Source: an uncultured Actinoplanes sp. (GTDB taxonomy: Bacteria; Actinomycetota; Actinomycetes; Mycobacteriales; Micromonosporaceae). Taken from it: a stretch of DNA of 5,615 bases. Positions within the stretch are counted from its first letter, which is position 1; the number at the start of each line of letters is the position of its first letter. Below, piece by piece: positions 1 to 5,615 of the stretch. Both the position numbers and the translations under genes were made by a program. The stretch covers positions 1 through 5,615 of the forward strand of contig CAKUMG010000449.1 of the NCBI GenBank assembly GCA_934667465.1, written 5' to 3'. The notes under the pieces were generated by a model that was not told the origin of the DNA, did no database searches, and saw nothing but the letters and a program-made list of their open reading frames with translations.

Positions 1-101
1 GGGCCGTCGGCCGAGATCACACGGACACGGGCTGCCTGCTCGTCGGAGGCGGTCATCTCGACGTACGAGCCGGCGTCGGGGACATGCGCGGAAGTAGTCA
101 T
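1..101 (-). CDS. Unidentified protein, N-terminal fragment running off the left edge
   Basis: An open frame reads leftward from an ATG at 101–99 and leaves the window after 33 complete codons. It begins MTTSAHVPDAGSYVEM and continues with a polar stretch (ASDEQAARVRVISADG). There are no stops, and the codons use mostly G/C third positions, as in the neighbouring genes. I do not recognise a family in so short a piece. No good Shine-Dalgarno sequence precedes the ATG (the upstream bases on the minus strand are GGCCGGGTTGCT), so the message may be leaderless or the true start may be the in-frame ATG at 56–54. The gene would be divergent from eno and share its upstream region. In a GC-rich genome a 33-codon open frame can arise by chance, so confidence is moderate to low. 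Confidence 0.4.
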   Translation of the reverse strand, partial: MTTSAHVPDAGSYVEMTASDEQAARVRVISADG

Positions 102-105
102 AGCA

Positions 106-134
106 ACCCGGCCATCGTCCGGGTGCCGGAACCC
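106..134. promoter_or_regulatory. Dyad-symmetric site in the divergent gap before eno (candidate operator)
   Basis: Two overlapping symmetries are visible. ACCCGG (106–111) and CCGGGT (119–124) form a perfect 6-bp inverted repeat with a 7-bp spacer. GGGTGCCGGAACCC (121–134) is a 14-bp palindrome with 12 of 14 symmetric positions. They lie 5–33 bp upstream of the minus-strand start codon and about 145 bp upstream of eno. A regulator of either divergent gene could bind here. GC-rich DNA often yields such dyads by chance, and no known operator consensus is recognised. Confidence 0.25.
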
Positions 135-158
135 CTGAGCGAAGTGCCTCCCTCATGA

Positions 159-1562
<1,404 letters not shown>

Positions 1563-1582
1563 CGCTCAGTCACGAGATCATG

Positions 1583-1637
1583 GAGTTGTGGCGCCGCGTT
1601 TCGGGGGCATAGTGTCCTGAAGCAGGTGCCGCAACTC
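1583..1637 (+). other. Long imperfect hairpin in the eno–ftsB gap
   Basis: The outer arms 1583–1595 and 1625–1637 pair over 13 positions (GAGTTGTGGCGCC against GGTGCCGCAACTC, two of them G·U). After a small internal loop (1596–1597 opposite 1624), 1598–1606 pairs with 1615–1623 over 9 more positions, including three G·U. The 8-base loop is GCATAGTG. No T-tract follows, so it is not a classical intrinsic terminator, although actinobacterial terminators often lack one. It begins 21 bases after the eno stop and could end eno transcripts, protect their 3' end, or act as a DNA dyad over the promoter it contains. Confidence 0.5.
1586..1615 (+). promoter_or_regulatory. Candidate sigma-70/HrdB-type promoter for the septum gene
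   Basis: TTGTGG (1586–1591) and TAGTGT (1610–1615) are separated by 18 bases. This fits the actinobacterial housekeeping pattern TTGNNN–N16-18–TANNNT. A start site near 1622 would give an untranslated leader of about 48 bases before the ATG at 1670. The -35 lies in the left arm of the hairpin at 1583–1637 and the -10 overlaps its loop. This is a consensus match only. It supports the septum gene, and perhaps the downstream cluster, having its own promoter. Confidence 0.4.
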
Positions 1638-1657
1638 TGTGGTCGCGCGTGCCGGGG

Positions 1658-1663
1658 GGAGGG
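1658..1663 (+). promoter_or_regulatory. Ribosome binding site that fixes the septum-gene start
   Basis: GGAGGG, part of a ten-base purine run (1654–1663), ends 6 bases before the ATG at 1670. The frame also contains a GTG at 1649, but that codon lies upstream of this site, so 1670 is the better start. Confidence 0.65.
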
Positions 1664-1669
1664 TCAGGG

Positions 1670-2284
1670 ATGACGCAGCGCCGCAGTCCGAGTGGACAGG
1701 GGCCGACGCGCCGTCCCACCGGCGCCGCGGGGCGCCCCGGCGTGCGCGCGGGCGCCCGCGCCGGGCGGACCAGGGACACCGCGTCGACCCGCATCGAGCC
1801 CCGCCGCAACCCCGCCACCCGGACCACCTCGGGCATCAACCGCTCCGGCAACCGCCCGGCCGCCGCGCGCCGTGCGGCCGCGGCCGGCGCGACCAAGCGC
1901 ACCGTGGCGACGCGCCCCAAGACCTTCACCGGCCGCGCCGCCGTCCTGGTGGCCGTGCTGATCGCCCTCGCGCTCGCCTACACCTATCCGGTACGCGTCT
2001 ATCTCGACCAGAAGTCCCAGATCGCCCGGATGCAGGCCGACCAGGCCACGCAGCAGGCCGAGATCCGGGGGCTCGAGGAGGAGGTCGAGAAGTGGGACGA
2101 CGAGGCCTATGTCAAGATCCAGGCCCGCGAGCTGCTCTATTACGTCGAGCCCGGCGAGGTCCCGCTGCTGGTGACCCCGGCCGACCCCGCCGCCGCCCGG
2201 GCGGCGGACGGGAGTGCGGCTCCGGAGCCCGGCCGGTGGTACGACACACTGTGGGGGAGCGTCGCGGCCGCCAACGAGGGGTGA
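1670..2284 (+). CDS. ftsB: FtsB/DivIC-type septum formation initiator protein
   Basis: This is a single-pass membrane protein of the divisome. FtsB/DivIC proteins form a complex with FtsL and FtsQ/DivIB that helps activate septal peptidoglycan synthesis. The 204-residue protein has three parts. Residues 1–87 form a cytoplasmic tail rich in Arg, Pro, Ala and Gly, probably disordered. Residues 88–106 (GRAAVLVAVLIALALAYTY) are a clear transmembrane helix. Residues 111–145 form a coiled coil, followed by the family hallmark WDDEAYVKIQARELLYYVEPGE (142–163, in two parts WDDEAYV and QAREL). An acidic, Pro/Ala-rich extracytoplasmic tail completes it. The symbol rests on the domain layout and on the position after eno and before DUF501, as for M. 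tuberculosis Rv1024. The family assignment is firm, but the FtsB name is by synteny. Confidence 0.9.
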   Translation: MTQRRSPSGQGPTRRPTGAAGRPGVRAGARAGRTRDTASTRIEPRRNPATRTTSGINRSGNRPAAARRAAAAGATKRTVATRPKTFTGRAAVLVAVLIALALAYTYPVRVYLDQKSQIARMQADQATQQAEIRGLEEEVEKWDDEAYVKIQARELLYYVEPGEVPLLVTPADPAAARAADGSAAPEPGRWYDTLWGSVAAANEG

Positions 2285-2295
2285 GACCGTCCCCT

Positions 2296-2311
2296 CGCCG
2301 GCGGGCCGGCG
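2296..2311. other. Short GC hairpin in the septum gene–DUF501 gap
   Basis: CGCCGG (2296–2301) and CCGGCG (2306–2311) form a perfect 6-bp stem with the loop CGGG, starting 12 bases after the septum-gene stop. No T-tract follows. It could be a weak terminator or processing site in the 58-bp gap, or simply GC-rich chance. Confidence 0.3.
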
Positions 2312-2342
2312 TGACCCGGAATCGCAGAATCAGCGAAAGTAG

Positions 2343-2843
2343 ATGACGACTCCTTCCGAGGCCGATCTCGCGATCGTCGCCGACCAGCTCGGCCGCCGTC
2401 CGCGCGGCACCCGTGCCGTCGCCCACCGCTGCCCCTGCGGCAACCCGGACGTGGTCCAGACCGAGCCGCGCCTCGACGACGGCACCCCGTTCCCGACCAC
2501 GTTCTATCTGACCTGCCCGCGCGCCACGGCGGCGTGCAGCCGGCTGGAGTCGGCGGGCGTCATGCGGGAGATGCAGGACCGGCTGGCCACCGATCCGGAG
2601 CTGGCCGAGCGCTACCGGGCCGCCCACGAGGACTATCTGGCCCGCCGCGAGGCGCTCGGCCACGTGCCCGAGATCGCGAAGGTCTCCGCCGGCGGCATGC
2701 CCGAGCGGGTGAAGTGCCTGCACGTCCACCTGGGCCACGCGCTCGCCGCCGGGCCGGGGGTCAACCCGTTCGGCGACGAGGTGCTCGAAGCGGTCGGCGC
2801 GTGGTGGGACGCCGGGCCCTGCGTGCCCCGCGAAGGAGCCTGA
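2343..2843 (+). CDS. DUF501 family protein
   Basis: This is a conserved actinobacterial protein of unknown function (166 residues). The hallmarks are all visible: the N-terminal GRRPRG (17–22), RCPCGNPDVVQTEPRLDDG (29–47), PFPTTFYLTCPR (49–60), the AHEDY helix (94–98), SAGGMPERVKCLHVHLGH (115–132) and GVNPFGDEV near the end. C30, C32, C58, C65, C125, H127, H129 and H132 could make one or more metal sites, which is my inference. No signal peptide or membrane segment is seen, so it should be cytosolic. The start is certain on the 5' side because an in-frame TAG (2340–2342) directly precedes the ATG. The ribosome site is weak (GAAAG at 2335–2339). It corresponds to M. tuberculosis Rv1025, between the DivIC and ppx genes. 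It ends two bases before the next start. Confidence 0.94.
   Translation: MTTPSEADLAIVADQLGRRPRGTRAVAHRCPCGNPDVVQTEPRLDDGTPFPTTFYLTCPRATAACSRLESAGVMREMQDRLATDPELAERYRAAHEDYLARREALGHVPEIAKVSAGGMPERVKCLHVHLGHALAAGPGVNPFGDEVLEAVGAWWDAGPCVPREGA
2833..2838 (+). promoter_or_regulatory. Ribosome binding site that fixes the argA start
   Basis: AAGGAG lies inside the last codons of the DUF501 gene, 7 bases before the GTG at 2846. The argA frame is open for about 300 bases further upstream, overlapping DUF501. This site and the family N-terminus (MEIRRARTADV) identify the real start. Confidence 0.75.
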
Positions 2844-2845
2844 CC

Positions 2846-3346
2846 GTGGAGATCCGGCGCGCCCGGACCGCGGACGTGCGGGCGATCCGCGCGCTCGTGG
2901 ACACGTACACGGCCGATCGAAGGCTGCTCAGCAAGGCCACCGTCACGCTCTACGAGAGCGTCCAGGAGTTCTGGGTCGCCGTCGTGGACGAGCGGGTCGT
3001 GGGCTGCGGTGCGCTGCACGTCATGTGGGAGGACCTGGCCGAGATCCGGACGGTCGCCGTGGACCCCGCGTGCCGGGGCATGAAGATCGGCCACCGGATC
3101 GTCACCGCGCTGCTCGACGAGGCGCGGGACCTCGGCGTCGCGCGGGTGTTCTGCCTCACGTTCGAGACCCGGTTCTTCTCCTCGTTCGGGTTCGCCGAGA
3201 TCGACGGCGCGCCGGTGCCGCCGACGGTGTACGAGCAGCTCCTGCGCTCGTACGACGAGGGTGTCGCCGAGTTCCTCGACCTGGAGCGGGTCAAGCCCAA
3301 TACGCTCGGCAACACCAGGATGTTGCTGCACCTGCAGGGAGGCTGA
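2846..3346 (+). CDS. argA: Amino-acid N-acetyltransferase, ArgA type (N-acetylglutamate synthase)
   Basis: This GNAT-fold enzyme is expected to transfer acetyl from acetyl-CoA to the alpha-amino group of glutamate (possibly glutamine), the first step of arginine biosynthesis. The 166-residue protein is the short actinobacterial form with only the GNAT domain, like M. tuberculosis Rv2747. It lacks the amino-acid-kinase domain of E. coli ArgA. Recognisable segments are RRARTADVRAIRALVDTY (4–21), TLYESVQEFWVA (34–45), VVGCGALHVMWEDLAEIRTVAV (51–72), the acetyl-CoA loop RGMKIGHRIV (77–86), FCLTFETRFFSSFGF (102–116) and the C-terminal SYDEGVAEFLDL/VKPNTLGNTRMLL. The canonical loop is Q/R-x-x-G-x-G/A, and here K80 stands where Gly is usual. 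It starts two bases after the DUF501 stop and ends two bases before ppx, so it belongs to this transcription unit. The family call is strong, and the exact substrate is inferred. Confidence 0.9.
   Translation: MEIRRARTADVRAIRALVDTYTADRRLLSKATVTLYESVQEFWVAVVDERVVGCGALHVMWEDLAEIRTVAVDPACRGMKIGHRIVTALLDEARDLGVARVFCLTFETRFFSSFGFAEIDGAPVPPTVYEQLLRSYDEGVAEFLDLERVKPNTLGNTRMLLHLQGG
3337..3342 (+). promoter_or_regulatory. Ribosome binding site for ppx
   Basis: GGGAGG at the 3' end of argA lies 6 bases before the GTG at 3349. It decides the ppx start, because this frame is open for more than 300 bases upstream within argA. Confidence 0.7.
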
Positions 3347-3348
3347 GG

Positions 3349-4254
3349 GTGAGAGTCGCCGCCATCGACTGCGGAACCAACTCGATCCGGCTGCTGATCG
3401 CCGACGTCGACGCCGGATCGCTCACCGACGTCTCCCGGCGGATGGAGATCGTCCGGCTGGGAGAGGGCGTGGACCGGACCGGGATGCTGGCCCCGGCGGC
3501 GATCGAGCGCACCCGGCAGGCGCTGCTCGGCTATGCCGCGGAGATCGCCGAGCTGGGCGTGGGCCGGGTCCGGATGTGTGCCACCTCGGCGTCGCGGGAC
3601 GCGTCGAACGCCGCGGACTTCCGGGCGATGGTCCGCTCGGTGCTCGGGACCGACCCCGAGGTGATCACCGGCGAGGAGGAGGCGGGACTCTCCTTCACCG
3701 GGGCGGTGCACGGGCTGGACGCCGAGGCGCCGTACCTCGTGGTCGACATCGGCGGCGGGTCCACCGAGTTCGTGGTGGGCAGTGACACGGTCAGGCACGC
3801 GGTGTCGGTGGACATCGGCTGCGTACGGCTGACGGAGCGCCACCTGTACAGCGACCCGCCCACCGCGGCGGAGATCGCGGCGGCGGAGCGCGACATCACC
3901 GAGGCCGTCGATGCGGCGCTGCGCAAGGCCTCCGGGCGGGGCACGGCGACCCTCGTCGGGCTCGCCGGATCGGTGACCACCGTCACCTCGCTGGCGCTGG
4001 GCCTGCCCGACTACGACTCCGCCCGGATCCACCACGCCCGCGTCTCCTACGACGACGTGGCGAAGGTGACCCAGGAGCTCCTGGGCGCGACCGTCGCCGA
4101 CCGCCGCGAACTGCCGGGCATGCATCCCGGGCGCGCCGACGTCATCGGGGCCGGGGCGCTCATCCTGCGCATCATCATGGAACGGGCGGGCAAGACGTCG
4201 GTCGTCGCCAGCGAGCACGACATCCTCGACGGCATAGCCTTCGGCCTGGCCTGA
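3349..4254 (+). CDS. ppx: Ppx/GppA phosphatase family protein (exopolyphosphatase type)
   Basis: This is a member of the ASKHA-fold Ppx/GppA family, which hydrolyses terminal phosphates of inorganic polyphosphate and/or pppGpp. The 301-residue protein is the short form with only the two ASKHA domains and none of the C-terminal helical/HD-like domain of E. coli Ppx. Motifs in order are IDCGTNSIRLLI (phosphate-1 loop, 6–17), ATSASRDASNA (78–88), ITGEEEAGLSF with the likely catalytic glutamate E110/E111 (106–116), DIGGGSTEFVVG (phosphate-2 loop, 133–144), GLAGSVTTV (204–212) and RADVIGAGALIL (262–273). All nucleotide/phosphate loops are intact. By position after DUF501 it corresponds to M. tuberculosis Rv1026 (Ppx2). 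The start two bases after the argA stop and the next start two bases after its own stop indicate translational coupling. Whether polyphosphate or pppGpp is the main substrate cannot be told from sequence. Confidence 0.93.
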   Translation: MRVAAIDCGTNSIRLLIADVDAGSLTDVSRRMEIVRLGEGVDRTGMLAPAAIERTRQALLGYAAEIAELGVGRVRMCATSASRDASNAADFRAMVRSVLGTDPEVITGEEEAGLSFTGAVHGLDAEAPYLVVDIGGGSTEFVVGSDTVRHAVSVDIGCVRLTERHLYSDPPTAAEIAAAERDITEAVDAALRKASGRGTATLVGLAGSVTTVTSLALGLPDYDSARIHHARVSYDDVAKVTQELLGATVADRRELPGMHPGRADVIGAGALILRIIMERAGKTSVVASEHDILDGIAFGLA

Positions 4255-4256
4255 AC

Positions 4257-4994
4257 GTGCGCTCCCGGACCCCCGGGGAGGTCGCCGCGCACGCGGCGGC
4301 GGCACCCGACCTGGCGGCGCTCGACGCCGGCGTCACGGATTGTTTCGCCTGCCCGCGCCTGGTCACGTGGCGTGAGGAGGTCGCGGCGACGAAGCGTGCG
4401 GCCTTCCGCGACGAGGCCTACTGGGGGCGACCGATCGCCGGGTTCGGGCCGGACGACGCGCGGATCGGGATCCTGGGGCTCGCCCCGGCGGCGCACGGCG
4501 GCAACCGGACCGGCCGGATCTTCACCGGGGACCGGTCCGGCGACGTCCTGATCGCCGCCATGCACCGGGCCGGCCTCGCCAACCAGCCGACCAGCGTGCG
4601 CGCCGACGACGGTCTCGAGCTGCGGCACTCCCGGATGTTCCCGGCGGTCCGCTGTGCACCGCCGGACAACAAGCCGCTCCCGGAGGAGCGGGACACCTGC
4701 GCACCCTGGGTGCACCGGGAGGTCTCACTCCTGCGGCCCACCCTGCGGGTGGTGGTCGCGCTGGGTGCCTTCGCCTGGGCCGCGTGGTGGCCGATCCTGC
4801 GCGAGGTCTATGCCGTACGCGTGCCGGTGCCGCGCCCGCGTTTCGGTCACGGCGCCGTGGCGGAGGTGCCGGGTGCGCCGGTGCTGCTCGGCTCGTACCA
4901 CGTGTCGCAGCAGAACACGTTCACCGGCCGGTTGACGCCGGCGATGCTCGACGACGTCTTCGCGAGTGCGAAAGGTTTTGCGGGCCTGGCATGA
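4257..4994 (+). CDS. udgB: Family 5 uracil-DNA glycosylase (UdgB type, iron-sulfur)
   Basis: This DNA repair enzyme removes uracil and some other deaminated bases from DNA at the start of base excision repair. The 245-residue protein carries the family 4/5 iron-sulfur ligand set: C29 and C32 (CFACPRL), C133 (VRCAPPDNKP) and C148 (DTCAP). Motif A reads GLAPAAHGGNRTG (74–86) followed by RIFTGDRSGD. As in other family 5 enzymes, it has no acidic or Asn catalytic residue at the usual position. The segment RFGHG (195–199) and motif B SYHVSQQNTFTGRLTPAMLDD (213–233, with H215) complete the pattern. It closely resembles what I recall of M. tuberculosis Rv1259. The GTG start lies two bases after the ppx stop and has no clear ribosome site, so initiation probably depends on coupling to ppx. 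The protein is cytosolic and looks intact. Confidence 0.92.
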   Translation: MRSRTPGEVAAHAAAAPDLAALDAGVTDCFACPRLVTWREEVAATKRAAFRDEAYWGRPIAGFGPDDARIGILGLAPAAHGGNRTGRIFTGDRSGDVLIAAMHRAGLANQPTSVRADDGLELRHSRMFPAVRCAPPDNKPLPEERDTCAPWVHREVSLLRPTLRVVVALGAFAWAAWWPILREVYAVRVPVPRPRFGHGAVAEVPGAPVLLGSYHVSQQNTFTGRLTPAMLDDVFASAKGFAGLA

Positions 4995-5007
4995 TGCATC
5001 TCGCCAG
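4986..5007. promoter_or_regulatory. Interrupted palindrome at the end of udgB (operator or weak terminator)
   Basis: The arms CTGGC (4986–4990) and GCCAG (5003–5007) flank a central perfect palindrome GATGCATC (4993–5000), offset by two mismatched positions on each side, so 18 of 22 positions are symmetric. It covers the udgB stop codon, sits 36 bases before the next GTG start, and is followed by ATTTT (5011–5015). As RNA it can form a 5-bp stem with a 12-base loop and a short U-rich tail. As DNA it looks like a dimeric repressor site. The surrounding stretch 4970–5020 is less GC-rich than the genes. Confidence 0.35.
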
Positions 5008-5043
5008 TGGATTTTCCCTCGCGCAAGGATCAGGGCCCGACTA

Positions 5044-5615
5044 GTGGATCTCGCTGCACTGCGTCGCTGGTGGCCGGTGGCCGCCGTCCTCGCGCTGCTC
5101 TTCGTCGCCGGCCTGGCGGCCACCCGGTCGGCACCGCAGCTGGAGCGCTTCGACCCGAACGCGGGCGAGCCGGTGCCCGAGACCGCCGCGCCGCTGCTGC
5201 CGCCGAGCCCGGAACCGAGCGTCTCGCTGAGCCCCGAGCCGGTGGAGGCCGCCCGCGACCTGCCCGGCTGGATGGGCACGGCCGCCTGGGTGGCGCTCGC
5301 GGTCTTCACGGTGCTGGTGGTGGCGCTCGTCGGGTGGGCGCTCATGAAGGACGTCGCCAAGCGTCGCGTCAAGCGGGGCGGGCGCCGGGCGAAGTCCCGT
5401 ACGGAATCGCAGACCGCCGAGGAGATCGTGGCCGCGGTCGATGCCGGCCTGCCGGTCGCGGTGGTCAGCAACACGCTGTGCGGCGCCGCGTTCCGCGAGA
5501 TCATCGCCGGGTCGCCGCTGGACGGTGCGTTCGGCGCGGAGATCTACAGCGACGAGGTCGGCGTCCGCAAACCCAACCCGGCCATCCTGAAGCACGCGGC
5601 GGACCGGCTCGGCGT
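5044..5615 (+). CDS. Apparent chimeric frame: two-TM membrane protein joined to a HAD hydrolase segment, 3' end missing
   Basis: The frame starts at the GTG at 5044 (AAGGA at 5025–5029 is 14 bases away, CAGGG at 5031–5035 is 8 away) and is still open at the right edge, giving 190 codons. Residues 1–136 contain TM helix 1 (about 11–27), a Pro/Ser/Glu-rich extracytoplasmic linker (30–72), TM helix 2 (about 78–100), a basic cytoplasmic stretch KRRVKRGGRRAK and the helix TAEEIVAAVDAGL. This is the layout of the N-terminal half of actinobacterial DUF4129 proteins, usually encoded beside MoxR ATPases and DUF58 genes. From about residue 137 the text changes to VAVVSNTLCG and SDEVGVRKPNPAI, typical of the middle of HAD-superfamily hydrolases. 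There is no HAD motif I (DxDx[T/V]) anywhere upstream, so the product as read cannot be a working HAD phosphatase. Both halves use the same codon style. The DUF4129 assignment rests on remembered family resemblance. Confidence 0.6.
   Translation, partial: MDLAALRRWWPVAAVLALLFVAGLAATRSAPQLERFDPNAGEPVPETAAPLLPPSPEPSVSLSPEPVEAARDLPGWMGTAAWVALAVFTVLVVALVGWALMKDVAKRRVKRGGRRAKSRTESQTAEEIVAAVDAGLPVAVVSNTLCGAAFREIIAGSPLDGAFGAEIYSDEVGVRKPNPAILKHAADRLG
5446..5615 (+). other. HAD-superfamily hydrolase core segment in the chimeric frame
   Basis: This part encodes VAVVSNTLCGAAFREI, where S142 of SNT is the HAD motif II serine. It is followed by GAEIYSDEVGVRKPNP, where K176 is the motif III lysine. In an ordinary HAD hydrolase this segment is preceded by a nucleophile motif and a cap domain, and followed by motif IV acidic residues (beyond the window here). 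The switch from the membrane-protein sequence occurs within or next to the codons for Ala-Gly-Leu (5443–5451). The exact breakpoint is an estimate from where each family's pattern stops. Confidence 0.6.

Noticed and set aside
1580..1612. Ten-codon open frame MELWRRVSGA inside the eno–ftsB hairpin (possible leader peptide)
   Set aside because: No convincing ribosome site, it ends before the predicted start of the downstream transcript, and frames this short are expected by chance.
2318..2345. GGAAT before DUF501 as an ECF-type -35 element
   Set aside because: No matching GTT-type -10 at the right spacing, and the start codon lies where the -10 would be.
2950..4305. 451-codon open frame on the minus strand opposite argA and ppx
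   Set aside because: It spans two real genes and their junction, has the same compositional look as other GC shadows, and no motif or ribosome site was seen.
4972..5043. tRNA gene or second promoter in the gap after udgB
   Set aside because: No cloverleaf, T-loop sequence or CCA-type end is present, and no TTGNNN/TANNNT pair with proper spacing was found.

Overview
The window comes from the chromosome of a very GC-rich Gram-positive bacterium. Third codon positions are almost all G or C, GTG starts are common, and long antisense open frames run behind the real genes. The order eno – FtsB/DivIC-type septum protein – DUF501 – Ppx/GppA phosphatase matches the Mycobacterium tuberculosis block Rv1023–Rv1026, so the host is an actinobacterium. 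The protein sequences suggest something like Micromonosporaceae, but that is an inference from memory and not a computed placement.

Layout. Bases 1–101 hold the first 33 codons of an unidentified minus-strand gene running off the left edge. A 177-bp divergent gap with some dyad symmetry separates it from eno (279–1562, enolase, all catalytic residues present). A 107-bp gap follows. It contains a long imperfect hairpin with a plausible sigma-70-type promoter inside it, and then the septum protein gene (1670–2284). After a 58-bp gap comes a tightly packed cluster of DUF501 (2343–2843), an ArgA-type N-acetylglutamate synthase (2846–3346), an exopolyphosphatase/Ppx-GppA protein (3349–4254) and a family 5 uracil-DNA glycosylase (4257–4994). 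The three internal junctions of this cluster all have the form TGA-NN-GTG, so the genes are almost certainly co-transcribed and translationally coupled. An interrupted palindrome lies over the glycosylase stop codon.

The last reading frame (5044 to the right edge) is the oddest part. Its first ~136 codons read as a two-TM membrane protein resembling the N-terminus of actinobacterial DUF4129 proteins. From about base 5446 the same frame reads as the middle of a HAD-superfamily hydrolase, with motifs II and III but without the motif I aspartate. This looks like a chimeric junction (assembly join, recombination or gene fusion) and not a normal gene.

The genes combine central metabolism (enolase), cell division (FtsB-like), arginine biosynthesis (ArgA), polyphosphate/alarmone turnover (Ppx) and DNA repair (UdgB). 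Apart from the right-edge chimera and the position of argA inside the conserved block, this is ordinary core-genome sequence. I see no mobile element, CRISPR array, tRNA, rRNA or defence system.
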